Shown: positions 18,580 through 28,052 of the stretch, piece by piece
Position numbering within the stretch: position 1 is the first letter of the stretch
Layout: every line of letters begins with the position of its first letter
Assembly: GCF_000733935.1 (NCBI RefSeq)
Contig: NZ_JPON01000001.1
Location: 3,670,623 to 3,734,622, forward strand
From: Methylomarinum vadi
GTDB taxonomy: Bacteria; Pseudomonadota; Gammaproteobacteria; Methylococcales; Methylomonadaceae
DNA length: 64,000 bases
Reading direction: 5' to 3'
Program-made: the position numbers and the translations under genes
The notes under the pieces: generated by a model
The model's input: only the letters and a program-made list of their open reading frames with translations
Databases searched by the model: none
What the model was told of the DNA's origin: nothing

Positions 18580-18905
18580 CATCCCGTTATACACAAGTCA
18601 CTAAAAACGGTATGATCTAAATTTTTTGCATGAGGAGCTGTAAATCACCATGGGATGAGCAAAGGAAGACTAATCACTTGGAGATCAACATTTGAATGCG
18701 CGTTCAATCAAGCTGCTGAAGCAGTCTGCCGCGAAGCCGACGGCCTTTATTACTATGCCTTGTGGCGGCTGGACGAAAACGATAGCGGCTTATCGCTTCT
18801 TTGCTCAAGAAGAGATCGATTGGCGCGATATTCTGCAGCCGCATATAGACTGACCGTTCACGAGGATGCGTGCGTAACCGGTAGAGTTGTGTTTTCTGCT
18901 GACTA
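18580..18905 (+). pseudogene. Remnant of the IS4-family (Tn5-like) element, 5' part
   Basis: Starting with the same terminal repeat CATCCCGTTATACACAA, this stretch follows the first ~325 bases of the intact elements at 25157 and 51313. It contains the equivalent of the transposase start and the AETIAAYRFFAQEE region, but with small deletions and stops that break the frame. Homology ends around 18905, where an ISAs1-type remnant begins. No intron is present because the remnant stops far upstream of the intron site. Confidence 0.85.
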
Positions 18906-18914
18906 ATTACATTA

Positions 18915-19386
18915 AATTGAAACTCGACGCTACTGGAGTACCGAAGAACTGTCTTCACTCTCCACGGTTTCTAAGTGGAACGGACTGCGGAGTATTGGCT
19001 TGGTTGAGAGAGCGTGTTTGCAAGATGACAAGAAGGCGGTGGAAATCCGATTTTTTATCGACTCAATTGCCTAGGACGCAAAATGCTTTGCTCAAGCGGT
19101 TCGAGGCCTCTGGGGCGTGGAAAATCCATTGCATTGGCGACTGGATGTCGTTTTTGGGGATGACTCTAGTCAAATTCGCAAAGACAATGGACCCGCCATC
19201 ATGATGTGTATCCACCAGTTATGCCTCAATCTGTTTGAAAACAAACCGTCTTCTTTTGAGTATGGATAAAAAGACGAAAGGCGGCCTGGAATGATGACTA
19301 CCGTGCCAAGGCTCTGTTTTCTTGGCAATTTATATGCGGTGGACCTGATGCGGCGATTCAGTCTAGGCCGAAAACAATTTTTTTGA
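18915..19386 (+). pseudogene. ISAs1-family transposase remnant (C-terminal part)
   Basis: In frame from about 18918 the sequence reads TEELSSLSTVSKWNGLRSIG, then KAVEIRFFIDSIA, a TAG stop, and continues GLWGVENPLHWRLDVVFGDD and IRKDNGPAIM. After a further frame change KRRKAAWNDDYRAKAL follows. These are the conserved C-terminal blocks of ISAs1-family transposases. Stops and a frameshift make it non-functional. Confidence 0.85.
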
Positions 19387-19504
19387 CGTATAATTAAGCT
19401 TCTATTGGCTCAAACATTCTTGAAGTGAAATCCTCACTGCGTTTTCATCGTGCTTATCAGAATCTTGAGCGGTATTCTCTATAACGAGTTCTAGAGGCGG
19501 ATAA

Positions 19505-20263
19505 ATGAAAAATATTTGGATGTATTGGGAAAGCATTGGAAACAACGCGATGCCTGACCATATTAAGTTATGCATCAGAACGATAGAAAACAATAAAGGT
19601 GTTTCAAATTTATATTTGCTTAATCCTAATAATATCGGCGAATTTCTTCCTGACTTACGCCCGGAATGGTTTCAATTAAAAAAGGCTGCCCACAAAGCAG
19701 ATTACATTAGAACCCGTCTTGTTCACAAATATGGTGGTATGTGGCTGGATTGTGACATGGCCGCATTGAATAGTTTGGATCCTCTTTTTGACTTACCGGA
19801 CGAGTACGATTACGCATGTCAAAACATTGGAACAAGCATTGGTTGCTTTGTGGCCCGGCCGGGTTGCAGGTTGTTGGATACGATTATTTCAGCCCAAGAT
19901 GACATCATTTCGGAAAATTTATCGGGATTCAGCTGGAACGGAATAGGAAATGAATTGTTAAAAAAATTTGGTCAGGAATACCCACATCTGCGATGGTCAA
20001 AATGTTATTTAGATGAAATCGATGGCGGTAAGGTATCAAAGCTAATGTCACGAAAAGAACAATTTAGTGACAACATCTCAGACGAAACGATTATTTTTCA
20101 TTTTTGCAACGAAGCTTCAGGTTATTTTTTAAGAAAATTAAATGAAAATGCATTGTTAAGCTCAGATCGTTTAGTGTCAAAAATATTTCGAAAGGCGTTA
20201 AAAATTGAGAAAGAGCCTAGTAAGTTGACTCAACTTCTAACCAAGTTGAATCTATTAAAATGA
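19505..20263 (+). CDS. Glycosyltransferase of the capsular polysaccharide synthesis (Caps_synth) type
   Basis: A 252-residue GT-A-like enzyme. It opens with KNIWMYWESIGNNAMPDHIK and contains AAHKADYIRTRLVHKYGGMW followed by LDCDM, the DxD-type metal site near residue 82. This is the pattern of the sugar-binding DxD / Caps_synth families that add hexoses during capsule or O-antigen assembly. The ATG at 19505 follows GAGGCGG. It is isolated between IS debris and a non-coding gap. Donor and acceptor sugars cannot be told. Confidence 0.82.
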   Translation: MKNIWMYWESIGNNAMPDHIKLCIRTIENNKGVSNLYLLNPNNIGEFLPDLRPEWFQLKKAAHKADYIRTRLVHKYGGMWLDCDMAALNSLDPLFDLPDEYDYACQNIGTSIGCFVARPGCRLLDTIISAQDDIISENLSGFSWNGIGNELLKKFGQEYPHLRWSKCYLDEIDGGKVSKLMSRKEQFSDNISDETIIFHFCNEASGYFLRKLNENALLSSDRLVSKIFRKALKIEKEPSKLTQLLTKLNLLK

Positions 20264-20609
20264 AACCTGATTTGACGTCTAAAGCGGTTGGGCAGATCAT
20301 AAGGCTCGCTTGAAACATTCAATCTCATTGCCGACATAGCTTATTCTAAAAAGTAGATATCTCGGAAATGGAGAGTTTTTTCGGACTATGAGCGTAATCA
20401 TATTGTAGCGGATCAAGTGAATACCCATAAGTCGAAAGCACCGATTTGAAGTGGTCTAGAAAAATTGTGATGAACGTTAGTACTACTCCTGGCAATCAAA
20501 CTAGACTATCATAAGTTTTGAAAATTGCGGCGTATTGCTTCCCTATGGCGGTGCTGACTATCAGGGCAGAGCAGTGGGCTGAATTAGTATTCATGCAGGG
20601 AGAATTATA
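20264..20609. other. Intergenic, no gene recognised
   Basis: Nothing in either strand of this 346-base gap looks coding, and no repeat or terminator stands out. Confidence 0.5.
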
Positions 20610-21365
20610 TTGAATAAATTCGTTCGAAATTTCGTGCCGTATCGATTCTGGCCTAGCACGCTGCTGCGGCGTTGGATCGAACGCAAAGATAACCGCAAGG
20701 TGCTCTCCGGTCCGTTCAAAGGTATGAAATACGTCAGTGCTGCGGTGGGGAGTTCTTACGAACCTAAGCTGTTAGGAACTTACGAACTGGAATTACACGA
20801 CCATATTTTCAAATTAATCTCTCTGAATCCAAGGATGATTGTCGATGTGGGCGCGGCGGAAGGTTATTATGCGATCGGAATGGCAATAAAATGCATGAAC
20901 AGTCAAGTTATAGCATTCGAAGCCAATCCTTCAGGACGGCAGCTGTTGACCGATATGGCTAAACTGAATGGAGTTCAGGAACAGGTCGAAATTAGAAGTT
21001 TATGCGATGTCACAGCATTGCAAGACGTGTTTTTGCAACATTCTGACGCTTCAGTTTTGATCATGGACGTCGAGGGGGCGGAAAAGCAGTTATTGGATCC
21101 AACTTTGGTTCCTCAATTGTTTCGTTCCCATATCCTCGTCGAAATTCACGATTACCTTGACGACGAACTCGGCGATGCTATCGCTGATCGCTTTGCAAGC
21201 TCTCACGAAATTGAGAAAATTTCTATCGAATCCAGATTTGTGGAAAGTTACCCATTTTTTATTCCTTTCCTCCTGAAAGTTCTCTTTAAAAACGTATTTT
21301 TGGACGCGATTTGCGAATATCGACATCCCAACAGCCGTTGGTTTTATCTCACACCTCGCCGATAG
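20610..21365 (+). CDS. FkbM-like SAM-dependent methyltransferase
   Basis: A 251-residue protein starting at TTG (20610) with GGGAG upstream. The SAM site is MIVDVGAAEGYYAIGMA near residue 76; VIAFEANPSGRQLLTDMAKL and VLIMDVEGAEKQLL follow, the hallmark order of FkbM-type methyltransferases. In surface-polysaccharide loci these O-methylate sugars. Its GC content is closer to core genes than its neighbours. It is flanked by non-coding gaps and probably transcribed singly. Confidence 0.8.
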   Translation: MNKFVRNFVPYRFWPSTLLRRWIERKDNRKVLSGPFKGMKYVSAAVGSSYEPKLLGTYELELHDHIFKLISLNPRMIVDVGAAEGYYAIGMAIKCMNSQVIAFEANPSGRQLLTDMAKLNGVQEQVEIRSLCDVTALQDVFLQHSDASVLIMDVEGAEKQLLDPTLVPQLFRSHILVEIHDYLDDELGDAIADRFASSHEIEKISIESRFVESYPFFIPFLLKVLFKNVFLDAICEYRHPNSRWFYLTPRR

Positions 21366-22142
21366 AGTTGCGATCAACGGAGCTGATCTACAATATCGCT
21401 GATCCGCTGCCTGGTATGTTTTCATAGATCTGGAGAGGCCAATCGGTGCATGCCGATTAAGTCGGAATTTCCTGAAATCTATGGTTGCGAGGACATTATC
21501 GATTTCTCATAACGGATAATGTTGCGCAACTGAAAAAATAAATATCCTGTGGATTTTTTCAGCGTCTTAAGGTTTCCCGGAACAGTAAAGAGTAAGCGTC
21601 CAACCCTCCCATCTTTTTTTTGCGAGTACAAAACCGTTCATGCTTGTTATTTTTTGGCGAGGATGAACAATGGCGTAATCGAAACGGTGGCTCGACCATA
21701 TTGAAGCTTGGCAACAGAGTAGCGGTGGACGCTTACGATCGATCACCTGGTAGATCTGTTTGATGGCCGATGCCACCAGCCAGACAGACTTTGCCCTTAG
21801 GCGACCTAAGCCGTCACCTTAAGAGATAAAGAATTAGCTGTTATGGTTGGTTTAGATAACGCATTTCTGTTAATTTTAGTCTATCCTGTGACACATATAG
21901 TCGGGCCGGATTGATTCTGAATTCATGGAATATGATTACTGAACTGAGTAACAACGCTTCTTGTAGTTTCTCTCGAATGGCAATTAGTTGTCGAATCGTC
22001 GGGTGTTCTGCATCTGTTCTTGTGGTTCGGATTCTAATCTTCCGTGACTGCCCTGATCTCACGTAGCAACCGCGAACCTGTGCTGCTCGCTCGAAAGCAT
22101 CGGTCAGTAATTGTTAGAAATTTTGTGTTGGAGGAATTGAAA
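21366..22142. other. Long non-coding stretch
   Basis: About 780 bases without a supported gene. Minus-strand frames at 21567-21776 and 21841-22062 have no recognised family and no ribosome site; the plus-strand frame entering the next glycosyltransferase from 22044 is an upstream extension. The stretch may contain decayed transposase sequence, but I could not assign it. Confidence 0.4.
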
Positions 22143-22856
22143 ATGGAGCACCAAGCGTTGCCGAATTCCGATGGAAGACTTGATGACAACTTATATGTCG
22201 TCGTGCGCGTATATAACGAAGCGCCCGTAGTAAGAGACGTCGTTGTTGAACTTCTGTCGACATTCATCAATGTCATCGTTGTTGATGACGGTTCGACCGA
22301 TGGAACGCTGAGGCAATTGCAGGGACTTCCTATACATTTATTGCAGCACTCGGTTAATTTAGGCGCTGGAGCGGCGATGCAAACCGGTATTGAATATGCC
22401 TTACGCCAAGAGGCGAAGGCAGTTATTATTTTTGATGCTGACGGACAGCATAGGGTAGAAGATGCATCAGGTATGTACGGAAAATTTAAGAAACAGGGCT
22501 GCGACGTCGTCATAGGCTCCCGGTTTTTAGGTACAACGACAAATATGCCTTGGACGCGTAAACTTATTTTGAAGTTAGCTATTATTTTTTCAAACCTTAC
22601 GACAAGGACAAAATTAACCGATACCCATAATGGGTTGCGTTTGTTTAGTCGCAAAGCTGCAAGTGTTTTGAATATCACACAAACCGGTATGGCGTATGCT
22701 TCGGAAATGCTGCATCAATTGGTTGACCAGGGCATGGAAATAAACGAATATCCGGTTACGATCAATTATACCGACTACTCGCTGAGTAAAGGTCAATCCT
22801 CATTAAATGCACTCAATATACTCATCGACCTTTTTATAGGGAGATTCATGAAATGA
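22143..22856 (+). CDS. GT2 glycosyltransferase, polyprenyl-phosphate sugar synthase-like
   Basis: A 237-residue GT-A enzyme: VVVRVYNEAPVVRDVV near residue 18, VIVVDDGSTDGTLRQL near 45, and the metal-binding IFDADGQHR near 100. The SRFLG and NGLRLFSRKA blocks resemble dolichol/undecaprenyl-phosphate mannose or glucose synthases. The ATG at 22143 has GGAGG 9 bases upstream; the frame is open to 22044 but that part is unsupported. It overlaps the next gene by 4 bases and starts a four-gene unit that would make, flip and use a lipid-linked sugar. Confidence 0.88.
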   Translation: MEHQALPNSDGRLDDNLYVVVRVYNEAPVVRDVVVELLSTFINVIVVDDGSTDGTLRQLQGLPIHLLQHSVNLGAGAAMQTGIEYALRQEAKAVIIFDADGQHRVEDASGMYGKFKKQGCDVVIGSRFLGTTTNMPWTRKLILKLAIIFSNLTTRTKLTDTHNGLRLFSRKAASVLNITQTGMAYASEMLHQLVDQGMEINEYPVTINYTDYSLSKGQSSLNALNILIDLFIGRFMK

Positions 22857-23191
22857 CATTTAAGTTAGTGTTGGTTTTTTTGCTCGGATTATTTTTTACC
22901 TACGTCCTATTGTTGCCAAAAAAAGTTCTTCTTAGGAAAAGCTTTATATTAGCTTTTATTTCATTAATGATTGTCTTTTCTTTTAATCCGGATTGGTCGA
23001 CGAAGATTGCCAATTATTTTGGTGTCGTCAGAGGGGCCGATTTTCTTTTTTATCTGTCTCATTTGGTTTTGTTTTTTATAGCATTTGTTTACTATCTCAA
23101 GTTCAAAGAAATGGAACAAAGATTTGCTCGCCTGGTCAGACACTTGGCGATATCCGAGGCTAAATGTCCGGAAGACCATGATATTTCTTAA
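22853..23191 (+). CDS. DUF2304 small membrane protein
   Basis: A 112-residue protein with three membrane segments (about residues 4-20, 30-46, 62-82) and a charged, possibly coiled C-terminus (KFKEMEQRFARLVRHL). This is the DUF2304 layout, a family usually found beside GT2 polyprenyl-phosphate sugar synthases and thought to anchor or assist them. It overlaps the GT2 gene by 4 bases and is followed 19 bases on by an SMR-like protein. Confidence 0.8.
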   Translation: MTFKLVLVFLLGLFFTYVLLLPKKVLLRKSFILAFISLMIVFSFNPDWSTKIANYFGVVRGADFLFYLSHLVLFFIAFVYYLKFKEMEQRFARLVRHLAISEAKCPEDHDIS

Positions 23192-23210
23192 TATTTAATA
23201 TTCGAATCAT

Positions 23211-23570
23211 ATGAAATTACTACTAATTATGGCTAGCTACCTCAGTATGCTGTTAGCCGGTCAGGTTTTATGGAAGAAGGGTCTCCAAGCTTTGCCGAGC
23301 GTCTTTAACGGCTCGTTGTTGCAGACCTGCTTTGATCTCGTTGGATCATTATATATCTGGTCGGGTATCGCAATATATGGGTTAGCAACATTCTTGTGGT
23401 TGTACTTACTCTCCAAATACGAGTTAAGTTACATTTATCCGTTTTCCAGTTTGTCGTTTATCCTCGCTATTGTTGTTTCCATTTTTGTGTTGGGTGAAAG
23501 CGTTCCCTGGAATCGATGGGTTGGAGTTTCCGTGATTATAGCCGGCGTCTACTTGGTTTCGATGAAGTGA
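23211..23570 (+). CDS. SMR/EamA-type small membrane protein, ArnE/F-like flippase candidate
   Basis: A 119-residue, four-helix protein: LIMASYLSMLLAGQVLWKKG at the start, YGLATFLWLYLLSKYELSYI in the third quarter, and a final helix VGVSVIIAGVYLVSMK. It belongs to the small multidrug resistance / EamA fold, of which ArnE and ArnF flip undecaprenyl-phosphate-aminoarabinose. Next to a polyprenyl-phosphate sugar synthase and a GT39 enzyme, flipping of the lipid-linked sugar is the natural inference. Confidence 0.78.
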   Translation: MKLLLIMASYLSMLLAGQVLWKKGLQALPSVFNGSLLQTCFDLVGSLYIWSGIAIYGLATFLWLYLLSKYELSYIYPFSSLSFILAIVVSIFVLGESVPWNRWVGVSVIIAGVYLVSMK

Positions 23571-23579
23571 GAACATAAC

Positions 23580-25142
23580 ATGGGAGCTACCAAGGCACTA
23601 TTAAACCCGACTAAAATCGTATTGTTGGCAATTTTGATCGTTAGCTCGGCGTTAATGGTAAGAAATATGTCCCAACCTTGGAACGGTCTTGATGGGGGAG
23701 ATGGAGCTTTATTCAGCAAAATTGCGAAAAACTATTTGGAACACGGTATTTGGGAGCTAAAGTTCGGTCAGGCGTATAATTATCTGCCCGGGCAAGACAA
23801 AGATAGTCTCAAATATTATCAGCATCACCCACCCTTGTTGCCTCTCCTTATTGCTGGAAGTTTTGCGGTTTTCGGAGAAAACGAAGCGGCAGCGAGGTTG
23901 GTGCCTATCCTGTTTTCCTTAGCGAGTATTGTTTTGCTTTATAAAATCAGCAAACAAAGTTACGGAGAAAATGTCGCGATTACGGCAACTTTTATTTTTG
24001 CTTCTTTTCCGGCTATTTTATTTTTTGCTCGAAAGCCAGGGTACGAACCCTTATCCCTTTTTTTTATACTATTGTCTTTATATTATTATAATTTGATTAG
24101 GGATATGTATGGGAAAAAAGGCTATATCGCTTTTTTTCTGGCCATGGGAGCGGGTTTACTTACCGACTGGCCGGTGTATTTTTTGCTTTCAATACTCTGC
24201 TTACATTTTTTCATATCTCAAAAAGGCACTAAAAGAATTGTTTTTCCAACTATATTGATGTGCTATGGGCTGATTATTTTTTTGGTTTTTGAATGTTTTT
24301 CATATTTGGTTGACCCGAAAAGTTTTACTGATTTAGTAAATCAAGGCTTGGTTTATATGGGCGTGATAGACCTTGATCACGAACTGGCGAATCGCTATGA
24401 AGAAGTTAAAGTCACATTTACTCCCTCTCTTTATACAAAAAGATTATTATCCCGTTTGGACTTATTATATACGTATCCGTTGGTGATTGTGTCGGTCGTT
24501 GGGTTTGTCTGGTTTTTAGGAAAAAAACGGTTATTAAAATCAAATGTTATAATTTTGCTAAGCGTTGCGGCAACTTATTGTATTGTATTTTATCGTAGCG
24601 TCTATATTCATTACTGGCATACCTATTTCTTTGCGGCCCCATTTGCCGTTTTATCGGCAATCTTTATCAGCAGTACTATATTGGGGAATGATATCGGCCA
24701 CAAAAATGAAAAGTTTACGCCGTTAGTAAAATGGATCCATCCGCTTGCCGTCTTTTTCTTTCTACTGGTGATCGGAGGATCGTTACCGCGGTTAATCGAT
24801 CTTCATACGCTACAGGAGAAAGTGTTACCCGACGAACAGCATGAACACGCAATGTTGATTAAGTCGCTTTCGCTTAAAATAAAGGAACTGTCTTCTCCAA
24901 ACGATATTATTATTACTAATTTGGCTGAAGGCCCTAAAACGCCGTTAACCTATTATGCCGAACGGAATATTATTTTCGAAAGTGATTTCGACAAAGGATA
25001 TAATAATTTTAAAAAATCAAAGAGTCATAAAATGGTATGGTGGATCGAAAAAGAGGGTTCGCTTTTCGAGTTTCCTCCGAATACAAGACATAGTAGATTT
25101 AACCTATATGGCCAAAACTTTGTTTTGCTATCGCATATGTAA
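23580..25142 (+). CDS. GT39/ArnT-like membrane glycosyltransferase
   Basis: A 520-residue protein with about eleven membrane helices. The first periplasmic loop has GLDGGDGALFSKIAKNYLEH and, further on, YYQHHPPLLPLLIAGSFAVF with FGENEAAARLVPILFSLASI, the typical PMT_2/ArnT start with acidic catalytic residues. It would transfer a sugar from an undecaprenyl-phosphate carrier in the periplasm. Ten bases after the SMR gene, it ends the unit GT2-DUF2304-SMR-GT39. The IS4-family element is inserted 14 bases after its stop, so the gene itself is intact. Confidence 0.88.
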   Translation: MGATKALLNPTKIVLLAILIVSSALMVRNMSQPWNGLDGGDGALFSKIAKNYLEHGIWELKFGQAYNYLPGQDKDSLKYYQHHPPLLPLLIAGSFAVFGENEAAARLVPILFSLASIVLLYKISKQSYGENVAITATFIFASFPAILFFARKPGYEPLSLFFILLSLYYYNLIRDMYGKKGYIAFFLAMGAGLLTDWPVYFLLSILCLHFFISQKGTKRIVFPTILMCYGLIIFLVFECFSYLVDPKSFTDLVNQGLVYMGVIDLDHELANRYEEVKVTFTPSLYTKRLLSRLDLLYTYPLVIVSVVGFVWFLGKKRLLKSNVIILLSVAATYCIVFYRSVYIHYWHTYFFAAPFAVLSAIFISSTILGNDIGHKNEKFTPLVKWIHPLAVFFFLLVIGGSLPRLIDLHTLQEKVLPDEQHEHAMLIKSLSLKIKELSSPNDIIITNLAEGPKTPLTYYAERNIIFESDFDKGYNNFKKSKSHKMVWWIEKEGSLFEFPPNTRHSRFNLYGQNFVLLSHM

Positions 25143-25147
25143 AGCAA

Positions 25148-25156
25148 CCGTTAACT
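25148..25156. repeat. Target-site duplication of IS copy A, left
   Basis: CCGTTAACT, repeated exactly at 28453-28461. A 9-bp duplication is characteristic of Tn5/IS50-like IS4-family elements. Confidence 0.92.
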
Positions 25157-25226
25157 CATCCCGTTATACACAAGTCACTAAAAACAGTATGATCTGAGTT
25201 TTTTGCATGAGGAGCTGAAAGTCACC

Positions 25227-26166
25227 ATGGGATGGGCAAAGGAAGAGTTATCACGGATCGACCTAGGAGATCAACGTTTGAATGCACGTTCTATCAAACT
25301 GCTGAAGCAGTTTGCCGCGAAACCGACGGCCAGTATTCCTGGGGCCTGTGGCGGTTGGGCGGAAACTATAGCCGCCTATCGTTTCTTTGCTCAAGAAGAG
25401 GTGGACTGGCGTGATATTCTGCAGCCGCATATAGACTGCTCGTTGACGCGGATGCGTTCGCAACCGGTGGTGTTATGTTTGCAAGATACCACGGAGTTAG
25501 ATTTTAACGGTCGTCAAGGGCAAGGATTGGGGCCGTTATCGTATGAAGCGCAACGTGGAATGTATCTCCATCCGACGTATGCGGTAACGCCAGAGCGTTT
25601 ACCTTTAGGTGTCCTGGATGCCTGGATGTGGGCGCGCGAAGCGAAAGATGAACAAGGTCACCGTCCCGGTATTTTGGAGAGTTTGCGCTGGATTGAAGGC
25701 TACGAACGGATAGCCGAACGGGCCATCGAGTGTCCTGATACCCGATTGGTTTATGTTGCGGATCGAGAGGCCGATCTCTTGGCCTTAATGCAGCGGGCGG
25801 ATGCGCTTGGCCATCCGGCGGATTGGCTGATTCGAGCCAAACATAACCGCAAATTAAGTGGGGAGACGGACAAGCTATGGGATAAAGTCGCCCAAACCGA
25901 TGCGCTCGGAGAGCTAGGTTTTTACCTACCGCCGCGCGCTGGGCGCAAGGGACGAGATATCGTCCAACAGGTGCGATCATTGCGGGTCAGTTTGCCAGCC
26001 GAAGGCGGTGGGACATTTGAAGCTACGGCCATTTTGGCCAAAGAAATCGATCCACCGGCGGGAGAAAAACCCTTGGAATGGCGACTGTTAACGAACCGCG
26101 TCGGGAATACGCTATCCGAAGCGGCGGAATATGTAGACTGGTATCGTTGCCGCTGGGAGATCGAAA
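25227..26166 (+). CDS. IS4-family transposase, 5' exon (copy A)
   Basis: The N-terminal 313 codons. MGWAKEELSRIDLGDQRLNA opens the protein; the first catalytic aspartate is in VLCLQDTTELDF near residue 85, the second in VYVADREAD near residue 175, and the exon ends in WYRCRWEIE, the Y-R-E portion of the YREK signature. The ATG at 25227 is favoured (GAGGAG upstream) over TTG 25203. The frame would run on 10 codons into the intron to a stop at 26198. The catalytic domain is severed right after the catalytic glutamate, so function needs RNA splicing. Confidence 0.9.
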
Positions 26167-28052
26167 GTGTGCCGCAGGCACACAAGTTAGTCGCATAGGA
26201 TATGCGGTGAATTGTGGCTAAGCTCATTGGAAGATGGTGGTAGGCCCACCGGAGTCTGCTGTCGGAAGCCGGCTTCAAACCGCCTCAAGCTGCGTGTATT
26301 AAGAGTGCAGGTAGTGAGCGTTGAGGAAAAGTTAATGGATAATTAGCAGGTAAGGTATAGAGAGACGAGTAACCCCGAACCTTTGTTGACGCGTCGTCAT
26401 CCAGAGAATTGACATCAAAACCAGAGGCGTTTCGATCTTCTGGGATCAGTTTGCAAGTGAATTCCGAATGCTGTGCAAGCGGTGTCCGGCGTAAAGAAGG
26501 CGTGACTCTATAGCGGGCTTTCGATGGGAACTGCGGGAACCAGTCATCATGATGTGAAGAGAGGCATGCAAATAACGAAATTTATGAGCATCAGAGTATC
26601 GATGCATGATACTGGGGCGGAGTTGTTCGTAGTAGTGAGGAAGCGTTGGTAATGAACGTGGAGCGAAGGGACAACGTCGGGCTGCTTTGTTCAGGCTTCA
26701 ACTGTCGACAGACAGGAGGAAGGTCATGAGCCAAGCAAAACCTTTTGTCATTTCCAAATGGCAAGTCATGCGCGCGTTTGAATTGGTGAAAGCCAATGCA
26801 GGTGCCGCTGGCATTGATCAGCAAACCCTTGCAGAGTATGAAGGAAACCTGCAAGACAATCTTTACAAACTCTGGAACCGGTTATCGTCAGGCAGTTACT
26901 TTCCGCCGGCCGTTAAAGCGGTTGCGATCCCGAAGAAATCGGGGGGAGAGCGTCTACTGGGGATACCGACAGTGAATGATCGTGTGGCGCAGATGGTGGT
27001 CAAACTGAAATTTGAACCGGCAGTTGAACCGCATTTTCTCGCGGATTCGTATGGCTATAGACCGAACAAGTCAGCACTGGATGCGATCGGCGTTACTCGG
27101 GAACGCTGTTGGCATGACGACTGGGTGCTGGAATTCGACATCAAAGGATTGTTCGACAACATCCCGCATGATCTGTTGCTGAAAGCCGTTGATAAACACA
27201 CGGACTGTCCGTGGATTCGGCTTTATATCCGGCGTTGGTTAACGGCACCGATGCAGATGCCTAATGGCGAACAGGTGTCGCGGGAAAAGGGTACGCCACA
27301 AGGTGGCGTGATCAGTCCTTTGCTCGCCAACCTGTTTCTGCATTATGTCTTCGACAAATGGCTACAAAAGTATTATCCGAATACACCCTGGTGTCGCTAT
27401 GCGGATGATGGTTTGGTGCACTGTCGTAGTGAAAGGGAAGCCAAACAGATGCTGACAATCCTGGAACAGCGCTTCAAAGCTTGTGGATTAGAGCTGCATC
27501 CGCTGAAAACCAAGATCGTTTACTGTAAAGATGGTAGTCGTAAAGGACGCTATGAAAATACGGCCTTTGATTTTCTAGGTTATACCTTTAAGCCACGGCT
27601 CTGTAAAAATCGCAAACGCAACAGTTTGTTTGTGAATTTTACGCCGGCGGTCAGCAAAGTCGCCCTGAAAGCGATGCGACTGAAAATCAGGAAACTGCGC
27701 ATACGCATGCGTACCGAGCTGAGTATTGAGCAACTGGCTCAATGGCTGAATCCCATTATCAATGGATGGATTGGCTATTATGGTCGGTACTATCGATCGG
27801 CCTTGTATGCGATGTGTCGTCACTTCAACAAAACGTTGGTGAGATGGGCAAGACGAAAGTTTAAAGCCCTTCGATGGCACAAAACTAGAGCGGCGCAGTT
27901 TCTTGAACACATAGCTGAACAATGCCCGAACTTGTTCGCCCATTGGCGAGTAGGAATGACAGGCGCGTTTGCCTGATGGGAGCGGTATGAATCGAGAGGT
28001 TCACGTACCGTTCTGCGAGAGGCTGCGGGGGAAGTTCCCGCGGTCTACTCAC
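26167..28052 (+). mobile_element. Group II intron, copy A
   Basis: A 1886-base intron starting GTGTG and ending CTACTCAC. EBS1, TTTCGATCT at 26430-26438, is perfectly complementary to the last nine bases of the 5' exon (AGATCGAAA). The base before EBS1 is G and can pair with C28053, the first base of the 3' exon (delta-delta'). Domain V is 27980-28014, with the AGC triad and GAGCGGTA/TACCGTTC stem; domain VI follows with A28047 as probable branch point. A maturase is encoded in domain IV. It differs from copy B at only about seven positions. Confidence 0.92.
26726..27976 (+). CDS. ltrA: Group II intron-encoded reverse transcriptase/maturase (copy A)
   Basis: A 416-residue multifunctional protein. 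Reverse-transcriptase blocks: AVAIPKKSGGERLLGIPTVN, SYGYRPNKSALDAI, LEFDIKGLFDNIPHDLL, GTPQGGVISPLLANLFLHY, and the catalytic CRYADDGLVHC. The maturase (GIIM) domain is the C-terminal WLNPIINGWIGYYGRYYRSA. No HNH endonuclease follows, so it is of the short class. ATG 26726 has AGGAGG upstream; the frame to 26687 is an extension. It binds the intron RNA for splicing and primes reverse transcription at the target. The protein is identical in copy B. Confidence 0.95.
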   Translation: MSQAKPFVISKWQVMRAFELVKANAGAAGIDQQTLAEYEGNLQDNLYKLWNRLSSGSYFPPAVKAVAIPKKSGGERLLGIPTVNDRVAQMVVKLKFEPAVEPHFLADSYGYRPNKSALDAIGVTRERCWHDDWVLEFDIKGLFDNIPHDLLLKAVDKHTDCPWIRLYIRRWLTAPMQMPNGEQVSREKGTPQGGVISPLLANLFLHYVFDKWLQKYYPNTPWCRYADDGLVHCRSEREAKQMLTILEQRFKACGLELHPLKTKIVYCKDGSRKGRYENTAFDFLGYTFKPRLCKNRKRNSLFVNFTPAVSKVALKAMRLKIRKLRIRMRTELSIEQLAQWLNPIINGWIGYYGRYYRSALYAMCRHFNKTLVRWARRKFKALRWHKTRAAQFLEHIAEQCPNLFAHWRVGMTGAFA

